DNA of 64,000 nucleotides from a virus, in the IMG/VR virus record IMGVR_UViG_3300046820_003928, positions 1 through 64,000 of that record, one strand, 5' to 3'. This document shows positions 1 through 9,420 of this stretch, in pieces. A program made the position numbers and the translations under genes. Under the pieces are notes generated by a model. It ran no database searches. It saw only the letters and a program-made list of their open reading frames with translations, and was not told where the DNA came from. Numbering within the stretch: the stretch's first letter is position 1; each line of letters opens with the position of its first letter.

Positions 1-906
<906 letters not shown>

Positions 907-910
<4 letters not shown>

Positions 911-1710
911 CCGTAAATCGGTGCAAACGTCTTAGAGTAGTTCTTCCAGGCAGTCTCATTTACCATTGAGAAGAAACGCAATGAAGTCAGATTGCGGCGA
1001 AGAGAATCAAGGCTAACCTCGGGAGGACTGATCTCAAGCTCTTCGTGATTGACAATCTTGAGACGAATGAGCTGTAGATTGCGCTCATAAGATGCTCTGT
1101 TATCGCCCACGCTTAGAAACTCCTCAAGCTTTTCTGGATTAGCAAGGATCTTTTCTGCTGCTTTGTCTGTCATTCCTGCAACTGCAGGGACATTGTCGGC
1201 TTTGTCGCCTCGTAGCGCTTTCCACGCGACATAGTCATAAAGAACGCCTTCAATGTATTCCTTTCTAACGGGATTGTAGAGGTGAGCATTGTCCCTGCTT
1301 AGCAGCTGGATAAAGTCTGTGTCTGTTGACACAACAGTGCATTCATCCTCAGCATGTTGATCTACGAGGGATGCAATCACATCATCGCATTCAAAATTAG
1401 GATGCCTAACAACCGTAATGGGAAGATATCGAAGTAGATCGACTATGATCTTCTTCTGCCGTCGAAATTCAACCATCTCATCCCACTGGGGCGTTCCTTC
1501 CTCGACGCGACGATTTGCCTTGTATTCTGTATCAAGAGCCTGCCGGTGGACTGGCATTCCCTCGAGAACAAGGTAGATCTTATCAGGAGAAAGCTTCTCA
1601 ACGAGGGGACGTAAGCTTCGAAAGAATGTAAAGACAATGCTGTTGTCTCCTTTCATTCCAAAGCGGGCCCGATGCATCAGATTATACCCATCAAGAATCG
1701 CAATCTTCAC
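907..1710 (-). CDS. 5'-3' exonuclease / flap endonuclease family (second copy)
   Basis: Member of the Pol I N-terminal 5' nuclease / T4 RNase H family, which removes RNA primers and cuts 5' flaps with two metal ions. Metal-binding acidic motifs are visible: LDGYNLMHR at the start, FECDDVIASLV and STDTDFIQLL, followed by LRGDKADNVPAVAGMT, the helix-hairpin-helix region that grips DNA. At 267 residues it is a stand-alone nuclease without polymerase domain. The start is GTG at 1710 with GAGGTGA five bases upstream. A paralogue of the same family lies at 38137-39093; this one is shorter and sits beside groEL rather than with the replication genes. Confidence 0.88.
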
Positions 1711-1740
1711 TGGTCACCTCTATGTAAGCATCATACCACA

Positions 1741-2073
1741 CTAGTCCTCTTCCCGCACGGGACCAGGGTCGGTGCCACGATCAGGAGCATCAAAGGATCG
1801 AGAGACGTTTCGAGCTCTCTCGATGATGCCATCAATTGTCCGCATTGCATTCTCAGACATGTGAGATCTTAAATCAGCAGGAGAAGTAAAGACAGAGACG
1901 TCAAGCTCAGCAAGATCAACAACAGTTCGCTCCTTGTTGGGTAGCGAAACCTTGTAAGATACCACCTCAGATCCAACCCGTCTGCGAACTATCTCCTCTT
2001 CAATCCGCGCAGGAAAGACCTTCATTTCTCTGTTATCAAGAAGAAAGACGATGCTACCAACTTCATGTTTCAT
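1741..2073 (-). CDS. hypothetical protein, beta-rich N-terminus
   Basis: A 110-residue protein that I do not recognise. The first half is rich in alternating hydrophobic residues (VGSIVFLLDNREMKVFPARI), like a small SH3/KOW-type beta barrel; the C-terminal third is charged and ends acidic. The ATG at 2073 lies seven bases after a strong hairpin, and its only ribosome-binding candidate (GGAG) is inside the 3' arm of that hairpin, which may restrict translation. Confidence 0.65.
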   Translation of the reverse strand: MKHEVGSIVFLLDNREMKVFPARIEEEIVRRRVGSEVVSYKVSLPNKERTVVDLAELDVSVFTSPADLRSHMSENAMRTIDGIIERARNVSRSFDAPDRGTDPGPVREED

Positions 2074-2110
2074 AAAAAAGCTCCAGCCCCTAATGATAGT
2101 GGGCTGGAGC
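2071..2110 (-). terminator. terminator hairpin abutting the next start codon
   Basis: On the minus strand a perfect 10-base-pair stem (arms 2101-2110 and 2080-2089, GGCTGGAGC core) with an 11-base loop is followed at once by six T residues and then the ATG at 2073. This is a classical rho-independent terminator shape for the gene ending at 2135. The 3' arm contains GGAG eight bases from the downstream ATG, so the same element could also hide that ribosome-binding site. Confidence 0.75.
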
Positions 2111-2134
2111 CTAATTTTTCAATTTTATCTGTGA

Positions 2135-2584
2135 TTACTTCTTAAAGCCAATTCCAAATCCACCGCGAGAGATCTGGCCTGCGCGAGAAGCTGTGGGCTT
2201 GTCAGCACCGTAGACCCATGAACCGCTCTTGTCGCTCAGAGCGCGACGGATCTCATCACGAACTGCATCGCGAACTGCTGATTCCTCGAGGCGCTGCTGG
2301 CGCATCTGAACGAGAGCCTCCATCAGCTCAGTCTCGTCGATGTCATAGGTCTCCTCATCGCTGAACTCCATCTCATCAGCTTCATCATAGGAGCCCATCT
2401 CGTCCATTGATGTGCCATCGGGTGTCATCTCAGCTGCGTCCTCTTCAGACATCTTCTTTTCTGCTGCAGGAGCCACCTTGCTGTGGGCTGCGGCTGCAGC
2501 TGGAACGACTGCCTCAGAGAGAAGGCCACCGGTCGCAGCATCAAGGCCGGCGAGCTCACAAATACGGTTGACATCAAAACGCAT
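2135..2584 (-). CDS. hypothetical acidic protein, possible virion or internal head protein
   Basis: A 149-residue protein that I do not recognise. It opens with a short helix (MRFDVNRICELAGLD), passes through an Ala-rich stretch and a strongly acidic middle (DEADEMEFSDEETYDIDETE), then a basic helical section ending in Gly and Lys. The ATG at 2584 is chosen because AGGAG lies five bases upstream; an in-frame upstream start at 2605 lacks this. It is followed by a strong terminator, suggesting an abundant product. Low sequence complexity prevents a family call. Confidence 0.65.
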   Translation of the reverse strand: MRFDVNRICELAGLDAATGGLLSEAVVPAAAAAHSKVAPAAEKKMSEEDAAEMTPDGTSMDEMGSYDEADEMEFSDEETYDIDETELMEALVQMRQQRLEESAVRDAVRDEIRRALSDKSGSWVYGADKPTASRAGQISRGGFGIGFKK

Positions 2585-2621
2585 AAAGTCTCCTGCGATA
2601 ATCACTAACTATCAATTAGAA

Positions 2622-2948
2622 TCAATTGTTCCCAGAATTTTGTGATTTTTTTCTAGCTTTTTCAAGTGCAACCTGAACGGGATCAAGCCCAAGCGCGACT
2701 CGAACCTGGTCAAAGACTTCTTCAGATAGATTTGCCTTCAGTTCAGACATATCAGCGTACTGATGCATCACCCATTGCATCACTGGATACTCTACTCCTT
2801 CAGAATCTACCTCAGTCTCTTCTGTCTCTCTTGACTCATAGATGTAGAGAAGCTTAGGCATCTGTTGGTCGTTAGGAACGGGAATAAAAGGAAAATTCTG
2901 TGTCTGACCCTCTTGAGGATCCTCATACATGATCTCTGGCTGCCACAT
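2622..2948 (-). CDS. hypothetical protein
   Basis: A 108-residue acidic protein with no recognised domain. It contains the aromatic and proline-rich opening MWQPEIMYEDP, a central EESR/ETEETEVDSEG acidic run and a basic Asn-rich tail (ARKKSQNSGNN). There is no membrane segment. It is codirectional with its neighbours in a block of unrecognised small genes (2-10 kb). Confidence 0.65.
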   Translation of the reverse strand: MWQPEIMYEDPQEGQTQNFPFIPVPNDQQMPKLLYIYESRETEETEVDSEGVEYPVMQWVMHQYADMSELKANLSEEVFDQVRVALGLDPVQVALEKARKKSQNSGNN

Positions 2949-2999
2949 GTTTACCTCGTATGCAGATTCTAATCAGAATCACTGCTGGGTAAAACTCAG

Positions 3000-3854
3000 C
3001 TATTCATCACTGATGGCTTCGTGGGCCGTCTTAAATGCGCCAATATTTGAAAACTGTCTTACAAGAGCATCTGTTACAGTGCTAACCTGTTGCATTTCAT
3101 CTTGATCTTTCGCAATGCTAGCAAGCTCCATAGAGGCATCTCCGATTGCGAACTGAATGTCAGCAGCATGCCTGGCGACAATCAATCGTGATGCCCAGGC
3201 CTTTGCTGCGGGATCTCCTCCGACGATATTGTCAATTTGCGACTTTAGAGGACTAAACTGTCTGATCTTTGAAATAACTGCGTCGTATTCACCTGAGGCA
3301 GTCCCTATGTTTGCAGACGTAAAGCTTTTTTGCAACGTGATACCTGATACATTTGACAATATTTTTTCAAAGTGTTCTCTAAATAATTTTATTTTTTCTG
3401 TCGTTGTCTTTGATGCATCATTTGTAGTATCTGAATCGAAGGCGATATCATTCATGAGATCGCTACTGTTCTTGGAGAATAATTCGCCGAGCTGAGATTC
3501 TATGTTCAGCATCTCATCTTCAGAATTTTGAACTTCCGTTTCTGCATTGTCGTCATTAGATTTCTTTCCGCTCTTCAGCCAGGAGAAAAGTGCAATACCT
3601 CCGACAACAGCAGATCCGATTCCTGCTCTTTTGCCCCATGCAGACTTTTTCCTGTTTCCGCTGAAGAGGCTCATCCTGCCTAAAAAGCTTAGACCTTTAC
3701 TGAACAAATTTTTAGAATAATTGTACGCCTTGCTGATTATTCCTTTTTCTTCTGAACTGGAGACAGCACGTTCGATGCCACCTTTCATCCAGGTCGTCTG
3801 TTCAATCTCTACAAGTAGAGACTCTCTAATGAAGTGTCTCAGAGTATCGCTCAT
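3000..3854 (-). CDS. hypothetical protein with one hydrophobic segment and amphipathic N-terminus
   Basis: A 284-residue protein that I do not recognise. The N-terminal 18 residues form an amphipathic helix (SDTLRHFIRESLLVEIEQ) resembling the short leaders of T4 internal head proteins. A basic Gly-rich stretch and a single hydrophobic segment (SAVVGGIALFSWL, about residue 80) follow, then a long helical, Asp/Ser/Thr-rich region. The segment could be membrane-interacting. The stop lies 45 bases before the next gene; the start overlaps the end of the gene at 3851. Confidence 0.65.
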   Translation of the reverse strand: MSDTLRHFIRESLLVEIEQTTWMKGGIERAVSSSEEKGIISKAYNYSKNLFSKGLSFLGRMSLFSGNRKKSAWGKRAGIGSAVVGGIALFSWLKSGKKSNDDNAETEVQNSEDEMLNIESQLGELFSKNSSDLMNDIAFDSDTTNDASKTTTEKIKLFREHFEKILSNVSGITLQKSFTSANIGTASGEYDAVISKIRQFSPLKSQIDNIVGGDPAAKAWASRLIVARHAADIQFAIGDASMELASIAKDQDEMQQVSTVTDALVRQFSNIGAFKTAHEAISDE

Positions 3855-4066
3855 AGATCATCCTCAGATAGCAGACCCAGGTTGAGACCGTGCTTAGCTG
3901 CTCGGCGCTTTAGATCTCGAAGGCTTTCCATGGCACGGCTAATCGTGAAGCGCTCCTTGCGATCAAATTTGCTCAGATGTTTTCTGACACCATCGAGGTT
4001 CCCCAGGATCTCATCAAGTTCCTGGAGATACTCAATTGTGCCGTAATTCTCAGGTATCTTTGCCAT
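3851..4066 (-). CDS. small basic hypothetical protein
   Basis: A 71-residue helical, basic protein (EELDEILGNLDGVRKHLSKF-like spacing of charges, then SLRDLKRRAAKHG) that I do not recognise. It overlaps the gene upstream by 17 bases and the one downstream by four, so it is probably real and coupled. No membrane segment or signal peptide. Confidence 0.6.
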   Translation of the reverse strand: MAKIPENYGTIEYLQELDEILGNLDGVRKHLSKFDRKERFTISRAMESLRDLKRRAAKHGLNLGLLSEDDL

Positions 4067-4256
4067 CAGGTGTTACATATTCAGCTGCTGCTCGATCGAG
4101 TGCGACGTTTGAGGCTTCTTTAAAAAATCCAAAGATCATCTCGTTGCTAACGCTACTAGGTGCAACTCCGACGCGCTGTGCAACGATTTCAACAAGCTGA
4201 TCAGAAACCTCGATCTCAATGTCACCCACTGGACTCTGGCTCGTTATCTTTCTCAT
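4050..4256 (-). CDS. small hypothetical protein
   Basis: A 68-residue acidic protein, unrecognised. It begins MRKITSQSPVGDIEIEVSDQ, which reads as a beta hairpin, followed by helical sequence with FGFFKEASN. Overlap with the next gene by 17 bases supports coupled translation. Confidence 0.6.
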   Translation of the reverse strand: MRKITSQSPVGDIEIEVSDQLVEIVAQRVGVAPSSVSNEMIFGFFKEASNVALDRAAAEYVTPDGKDT

Positions 4257-4268
4257 AGAGAAAGTCTA

Positions 4269-4967
4269 TTACCTGGTACGACCCAGTAAATCCCTTATCT
4301 TTGCACGATAGGCCTCAGAGACCGGCTCTCCTACGCGAATAGGAGGAGTAGTGTCCTCCTCGCCGGCTGGAGCAGAGGATGCTGCAGGAGCGGATTTCTT
4401 TGCTGCAGGAGCTGCAACCTGAGCTGCACCGCCCTCTGCGGGCTTCTTGGTTGTTAGAATATCGTATTGCTCGGGCTCAGGTGCCTGTGCACCTACTAGA
4501 TTCTGCTGCATTATTCCAGCGATGCTACGCATCATAACGATCAGAGAGATGCGTTCTGCTTCGTCAAGTCGATCGAAATAAGCAGTAAGTTCTGCCTCGA
4601 CAGCACTATCAGATGCACCACGCCCGCCACGCATTTCTTTGATGGCATCGACTAGGGCGCTTAGTGTGGGATTGAGCTCAGATGTGTCTGCTGTTGCAGG
4701 TGTCGGAGCTGCAGGAGGCTTCGCAGCAGCAGGTGCCTCTTCCGGAGATGCAGCAGGAGGTGCCTTCTTCTCAGGGGCGGCAGGCGCTGCAGACTTCTCT
4801 GGATCCTCTTCTGTTAGGGCTGCTTTGTCGCGCTGGATGCTGCGAGCCATTGACTTCTGTCGAGAAGGCTCATCAGCAACAGCACGAGCTTGCATGACGC
4901 TCTCTTCGGCAAGAATCTTTAGAAACTTCTCAAGCTCTGATGCAGAGCCTAGCTTGATTGTGCTCAC
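4269..4967 (-). CDS. Ala/Pro-rich hypothetical protein
   Basis: A 232-residue protein that I do not recognise. A helical N-terminus (ASELEKFLKILAEESV) leads into two Ala/Pro/Lys-rich linkers flanking a helical core (DRLDEAERISLIVMMRSIAGIM), and it ends with a small basic C-terminus. Low-complexity linkers around a compact centre are common in phage structural or scaffold-type proteins, but there is no specific evidence of that role. The start is GTG at 4967, overlapping the previous stop as GTGA. Confidence 0.65.
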   Translation of the reverse strand: MSTIKLGSASELEKFLKILAEESVMQARAVADEPSRQKSMARSIQRDKAALTEEDPEKSAAPAAPEKKAPPAASPEEAPAAAKPPAAPTPATADTSELNPTLSALVDAIKEMRGGRGASDSAVEAELTAYFDRLDEAERISLIVMMRSIAGIMQQNLVGAQAPEPEQYDILTTKKPAEGGAAQVAAPAAKKSAPAASSAPAGEEDTTPPIRVGEPVSEAYRAKIRDLLGRTR

Positions 4968-5137
4968 TTGTCACCCCGATAGACGACGCGATTCTGCGGG
5001 AGCTCACGATATAGCTTGTTATAGCGACGTTGTGGGTGGTCTTCCTGTCCACGTCCATACTCTTCAAGGCGACGTTGCGTCTCTTCCTCGCGTCTGCAGA
5101 TGTCGTCTACAAACTTATCAAATGTAAAGTCTTCCAT
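4964..5137 (-). CDS. 57-residue basic hypothetical protein
   Basis: A short gene starting at ATG 5137 and stopping at 4964. The product opens MEDFTFDKFVDDIC, then becomes very rich in Arg, Glu and Gln and ends VVYRGDK. The stop TGA overlaps the GTG start of the following gene by the usual four-base pattern, and the start sits 19 bases after the stop of the upstream gene, so spacing and coupling support it as real. Function unknown. Confidence 0.65.
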   Translation of the reverse strand: MEDFTFDKFVDDICRREEETQRRLEEYGRGQEDHPQRRYNKLYRELPQNRVVYRGDK

Positions 5138-5156
5138 GGGGATTTCTCCGTTTCTA

Positions 5157-5486
5157 CTACTTATCTCGAACGATCATGCTAATTATAACACGACCGCCAC
5201 GAGGTAGAAATTCATAACCAACTTGAGCAATTCTACCAGATGCAACGAATGCTCCGTCAGCAAGTTCGATCTTTACATCAGCATTTTCTCTCAGATTAAG
5301 GATGCTAATTGCGTCATTGGGATTTCCGGACGCATAGACCCTAACAGACTTTCTATCAGTAATAAAACCGTCAATGGCATATGTCGTTCCATTGACATCA
5401 ATCTTTCCAAGAAAGTCAAAACCTTCATCTTCGAGAGAGTTCACATCAATGATGTCTGCAATTGAATCACTAAAAAGAAGGCTCAC
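5157..5486 (-). CDS. hypothetical beta-rich protein
   Basis: A 109-residue protein if started at GTG 5486, which has AGGGA eight bases upstream and overlaps the previous gene by only 17 bases; an ATG at 5543 would force a 74-base overlap. The sequence alternates polar and hydrophobic residues (VKIELADGAFVASGRIAQVGYEF) and looks like an all-beta fold. Not recognised; the setting among putative structural genes suggests a virion component. Confidence 0.6.
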   Translation of the reverse strand: MSLLFSDSIADIIDVNSLEDEGFDFLGKIDVNGTTYAIDGFITDRKSVRVYASGNPNDAISILNLRENADVKIELADGAFVASGRIAQVGYEFLPRGGRVIISMIVRDK

Positions 5487-5850
5487 TGTAGTCGTCCCTT
5501 GCGTATTTTGAATCAGCAAAAATCTGATCGCACATTCTGGCAATCTGTAGATCCATCTCAGTCACGTCCATCAGGTCTCGTGTGTATGTCTCAATCAAGA
5601 CGTCTGATTCTTCAATGGTTATCTTGATGCCATGCTGCCAGGTCTCAGGAAGCTCCATAACACCGGATACAAAGGCCCGCTGTGAGGTGGGACGTTGGAA
5701 GCTATAGATCTTTGCAATTCGAAATGGGTTCTCAAGGTGCTCCCAGTTCTTCTTTCTGATCTTTACAGGCATCTCAGAAGCACCAGTAATCGAGTCGAGA
5801 CCCAGATCGGGACTTCTTATTGATTCTTTAAGAAAATAGAAACTTGCCAC
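5470..5850 (-). CDS. hypothetical protein
   Basis: A 126-residue protein with a GTG start at 5850, immediately after the stop of the 804-residue gene. It contains basic and aromatic patches (KIRKKNWEHLENPFRIAKIYSF) and acidic beta-like stretches. No family recognised. Together with the next gene it forms a coupled pair. Confidence 0.6.
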   Translation of the reverse strand: MASFYFLKESIRSPDLGLDSITGASEMPVKIRKKNWEHLENPFRIAKIYSFQRPTSQRAFVSGVMELPETWQHGIKITIEESDVLIETYTRDLMDVTEMDLQIARMCDQIFADSKYARDDYSEPSF

Positions 5851-5852
5851 GA

Positions 5853-8267
5853 TTACTTCTTCTTGGATCCCTGCTTGGGTTTGACCTTCAGCAAGGAGTC
5901 GACAGTTGCAGAAATCTTAGGTGCTATTTTGTTGAAAGCAGGATCGTCCTCAGCTGTCATTTGCATATCAGTTACAAACTTCTTGATGTAGTTGAGAACA
6001 GGCTTTGCAGCTGGATCGCTGATGTCACTTAAATCGACAAAGTCTGGTGACATAATCATTATAAAATTATCAATTGCTTCTTCGACTTTTGCATCGATGT
6101 TCCTTTGGACTCTTTGGCTTAGGCCTTTCTTTAGTCTAGCCGACATCAACGGAGAAACGATGTCAAAAATCTTTTTGGGGTCTTTGCTAAATGTATTTGC
6201 CAAACCCGATACTCCCTCTATCCCGTTTGATATGAGTAGCGCTCTGTAATCAGTGAAGAATCTGGTTGGATCTTTCTCAATCCCAGTGGCAATCTGTTTG
6301 GCGACTATCATTTTAAGCTTTTCAGGATTAGATATGTCATCAGCAAAATCAACTTTTCCTGACATCTCTTGCAATCTTGTGGTAACATCAATTGCCTTCA
6401 TGAAGGCAACGGGCGTCTTTAGATATTGGAAGATTGCGCGGAGTCGTCCTTTATCTTCGATTCCAAGCAGTCTAAAGCGACCCTCAAAAGACGACAGCGT
6501 CTTCTCATCTTTGGTCTCAACTGCCTTTCTAATCTTAGCAAAATCTGGCATAACTTCATCAAAGAGATCCGAATTATTTGTCAAGACTTCTTTGATAACT
6601 CCGTTAAAGAAGTTAATAAATGCAGCCCTATCATCGACGTTTTCTATGAAGTTTTCATAGCTATCAAAGGCAAATAGCTCGAGAACGTCATCGATTCCTA
6701 TTTCGATGTCTGGATTGTTATCAAGCATTGTGTCAACAACGTCTCTCATTGCCGGCTCAATAGCGGACCCAAAGAATTCTTTGGAAAGCTTTCCTACACC
6801 CAGCGCAACTGGGTCGCTTACAAAGACTCCCTCGTCTGTAACTGTGTATTTGTCATCAGACTCTTCAGAGAAAATATCTCTCAAATAATCCATGTCACCG
6901 ACTTCGTAATATGGACCCCTCTCCTTGTCAAGAACTGCGACAACCTTTGAAAGAACAACATCCTTTTCGTCTTCTGACAGATTATCAAAATCGGAAAGAG
7001 TCATGCTGGGATCAAGACTGCCAAGTATCTTCTCAAGCTTCTTTGGATCGTCCTCTCTCATTGATACAGCACTAGTCTTTGCAAGTCCTATAGAGAGAGA
7101 CTTTTGCATCGTGGCTGATCTTTTCTTCTTTTCGGAATCAGTAACCTTTTCCTGCTCTTTATCTTCTGCATTTCTCTGCTTTCTAGTGAGGTCTGCAAGT
7201 GCTTGATCGTGCATCTTTCGCCTTTCAGCCTGGAACGCCTCTCTAAAAGCATCAATATACTCCTGCTCAGAGAACGGAAAATTATTCAGAAGATAGTAGA
7301 TCTGGTCTATCTCTTTTCCATTCTGGTCTACGGTGTAAACCTCGATTGGCCCACCAGTGTGCACTATTGGAAGAAGCTTTCCTTTTAGTTTCTCTCTTTG
7401 CGCAAGGTCTTCAAATTTGACCCTTACTACGACTGTGGGAAGATCAAATCCCTTTGGCACAACATTTGAAATTGTTTCAGTTGAAATCTTTATCTGTGCC
7501 TGATCAAATGTACTTGGCAACTCAAGATCTGCCTTCAAGAAGGCGTCAAGAAGCCTGCTAGCATCTCCCGCAATAACGGTCGATAGCGGAACTTTTACCT
7601 GATCTCTTATCTGCCTCATGGCAATCAGATCAGGGGCAGCTGTCCATCTCTGGCGCATCAACTCTAGCTCATCAATAGTTGTGCTATCGAGTTTCTTTCC
7701 GCCAATTGATACAATTGGTGCTTCTCCGGCCTTTGCTCTTGCAATCTTTCCAGCAACCTTTGCAGCTTTCTTGGCTTCGACTGATTTTCTCTTTGGGGGA
7801 CCACCAGGTGCATCGTAAGTTGGCCCAGCACGAAACCCAGTTTCAGGTTTCTCGTCATTGTCTTCGTCCCCGTCTGGAACGAACATCCCAAGCTTTGCCT
7901 CTTTTGCAATAATTGGCCGAAGGGCCTCCATCAGGTCTGTCTCACTCATACCCTTGTATTGTTTGGGCTCAGACGACTTTCTTAGTAGCTTCTTTAGACC
8001 TGCGTAAAAGCCTTGGATCTTTCCAGGTGAGACCTCCCGGGCAATCTCAGATGCTGCCTTTGACAGCTGAAGCTTGTTGACAGGAAGAAAGTCTGGATCC
8101 TCAACTGGGACACGCTGTGTTGAGAGCTGTGTTGCCATTTGAGCATCTGGCAGGACAGGGTGATCATCTCCTGCAATCTGGTCTATTCTTCTGCTGTGAT
8201 ATCCGCGCTCTTCTGCCAGCTGCTTGACAATCTGATCAAGCGCGCTCTTTTTGACAACAACCTTCAT
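5853..8267 (-). CDS. large hypothetical protein (804 residues), possible internal virion protein
   Basis: A long, highly charged, mostly helical protein that I do not recognise. It begins with an amphipathic helix (KSALDQIVKQLAEERGY), has a Pro/Lys linker near residue 150-170, a mixed alpha/beta part near residues 190-330, a coiled-coil-like Lys/Glu run near 355-390 (RKQRNAEDKEQEK), and a long C-terminal region of repeated acidic helices. No catalytic motif stands out. Its size and its position in a block of unassigned genes suggest a virion or injected protein, but this is inference. Confidence 0.65.
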   Translation of the reverse strand: MKVVVKKSALDQIVKQLAEERGYHSRRIDQIAGDDHPVLPDAQMATQLSTQRVPVEDPDFLPVNKLQLSKAASEIAREVSPGKIQGFYAGLKKLLRKSSEPKQYKGMSETDLMEALRPIIAKEAKLGMFVPDGDEDNDEKPETGFRAGPTYDAPGGPPKRKSVEAKKAAKVAGKIARAKAGEAPIVSIGGKKLDSTTIDELELMRQRWTAAPDLIAMRQIRDQVKVPLSTVIAGDASRLLDAFLKADLELPSTFDQAQIKISTETISNVVPKGFDLPTVVVRVKFEDLAQREKLKGKLLPIVHTGGPIEVYTVDQNGKEIDQIYYLLNNFPFSEQEYIDAFREAFQAERRKMHDQALADLTRKQRNAEDKEQEKVTDSEKKKRSATMQKSLSIGLAKTSAVSMREDDPKKLEKILGSLDPSMTLSDFDNLSEDEKDVVLSKVVAVLDKERGPYYEVGDMDYLRDIFSEESDDKYTVTDEGVFVSDPVALGVGKLSKEFFGSAIEPAMRDVVDTMLDNNPDIEIGIDDVLELFAFDSYENFIENVDDRAAFINFFNGVIKEVLTNNSDLFDEVMPDFAKIRKAVETKDEKTLSSFEGRFRLLGIEDKGRLRAIFQYLKTPVAFMKAIDVTTRLQEMSGKVDFADDISNPEKLKMIVAKQIATGIEKDPTRFFTDYRALLISNGIEGVSGLANTFSKDPKKIFDIVSPLMSARLKKGLSQRVQRNIDAKVEEAIDNFIMIMSPDFVDLSDISDPAAKPVLNYIKKFVTDMQMTAEDDPAFNKIAPKISATVDSLLKVKPKQGSKKK

Positions 8268-8302
8268 TTGGCACCCATTTGATTGCTAACTATCACTTTC
8301 CG

Positions 8303-8578
8303 TTAATTTGTGAACTCTGGGCCAGAACTCTTCTTAGTAGTTGCTGGTTTCTTTTTCTCTTTTTGCGACAGAAGATCCGAGATCTCGTTGAGAAGTCTTG
8401 CCTGGATAATTGCAAGTGTCGCAAGAGCACGTGAATTTTCCTTGAGATCAGACTGAATCTGATTTAGTCTGGCATTGATTTCGTCTTGTCCGTCCTGCAG
8501 TCTTTGCAATTGGGCATCTACTGCTAGATCTCTTTCCTTGTCGACAAAGAGATTCTTAAGCTCTTCTTTTAATCTCAT
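8303..8578 (-). CDS. coiled-coil hypothetical protein
   Basis: A 91-residue protein that is nearly all heptad-like helix (LQRLQDGQDEINARLNQIQ), ending in a Lys-rich tail (KEKKKPATTKKSSG). It overlaps the upstream gene by four bases. Probably an oligomerising small protein; no family recognised. Confidence 0.65.
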   Translation of the reverse strand: MRLKEELKNLFVDKERDLAVDAQLQRLQDGQDEINARLNQIQSDLKENSRALATLAIIQARLLNEISDLLSQKEKKKPATTKKSSGPEFTN

Positions 8579-8883
8579 GTTGCATCCTTTAGCGGGCTTT
8601 CTAACTCCAGGATGCTATAGATTGCATCAGAGTCGGCTTCGTCAAGCTGCCTTAGCTGTCTATTCAGCTTTCTAGAAGCAGCAGATTCTAAGACTCCAAT
8701 GGCATCAGGACGTCCTATTGTTACAAGCCGAGCAAATTCTTCAAGAACTTCTTGCATGCTTAGATCGTGATTAAAGCATGCAATCCTAAACCCTGCATGA
8801 GAAGAGACAGACATGCTGACATGTATTGTCTTCTTGGTTGCAAGATTTACTAGCTTTCTTTCTCTGCTTGACTTTTTCTTCAT
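8575..8883 (-). CDS. small basic protein, possible ribbon-helix-helix-like DNA binder
   Basis: A 102-residue protein with a very basic N-terminus (MKKKSSRERKLVNLATKK), a strand-like IHVSMSV and then two helices (HAGFRIACFNHDLSMQEVLEEFARL). This strand-helix-helix order resembles ribbon-helix-helix regulators, but the match is by pattern only. It is coupled to the coiled-coil gene downstream. A DNA-binding role is possible and not shown. Confidence 0.6.
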   Translation of the reverse strand: MKKKSSRERKLVNLATKKTIHVSMSVSSHAGFRIACFNHDLSMQEVLEEFARLVTIGRPDAIGVLESAASRKLNRQLRQLDEADSDAIYSILELESPLKDAT

Positions 8884-8889
8884 CTGACG

Positions 8890-9420
8890 TTAGCCGCCAG
8901 CAGACCCCTTACCTGCAGCACCGGGAGCAATTGGAACATCAATGATGTCATCCTCTCCATCAAGGTCGAAGCCATACTGATTATCAAGGATATCCTGCAT
9001 TTGATCGACGTAACTCTGATCGTAGTTTTCTCTGAGATATTTCATTGCACGTGCAACAATAACCTCTTGGACAGGAAGTAGATCTGTTGCATTATTCACA
9101 AGTCTTGCAATCTTGCTTGTGAAAACCTCGATATCAAGGGGCAACCTGGGCTCCTTGGCGTCGTCTTTCGTGGCATCAGCTGGCTTTGCGCCCTTTTCAG
9201 GGGTTGTCTCTTCTTCCTCAAGAAGGAATCCAAGTGAAAGATTGGCTAGTGATTCCATCAATTCATCAGATTCTTGGTCATCTTCTGATTTAAGAGATTC
9301 ACTTTCATATCGAACAATACGTGCATCAATCTCAGAATCAAGAGAATCAGCAGGTGGACCCGGGTCCTTCATCATTCCTGCAACGGGAGAATCGTTCATC
9401 TCCTCATCTATTCTTTTCAT
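8890..9420 (-). CDS. acidic hypothetical protein
   Basis: A 176-residue very acidic protein with a DQESDELMESLANLSLG region, an Ala/Lys/Pro linker and a helical C-terminal part (VARAMKYLRENYDQSYVDQM) ending Gly-rich. Not recognised. Its start overlaps the stop of the SOD-like gene upstream by four bases, which suggests co-production with it. Confidence 0.6.
   Translation of the reverse strand: MKRIDEEMNDSPVAGMMKDPGPPADSLDSEIDARIVRYESESLKSEDDQESDELMESLANLSLGFLLEEEETTPEKGAKPADATKDDAKEPRLPLDIEVFTSKIARLVNNATDLLPVQEVIVARAMKYLRENYDQSYVDQMQDILDNQYGFDLDGEDDIIDVPIAPGAAGKGSAGG

Noticed and set aside
4639-5127. Plus-strand open frame of 162 codons opposite the Ala/Pro-rich gene
   Set aside because: Low-complexity antisense of an Ala/Pro repeat; overlaps three coupled minus-strand genes.
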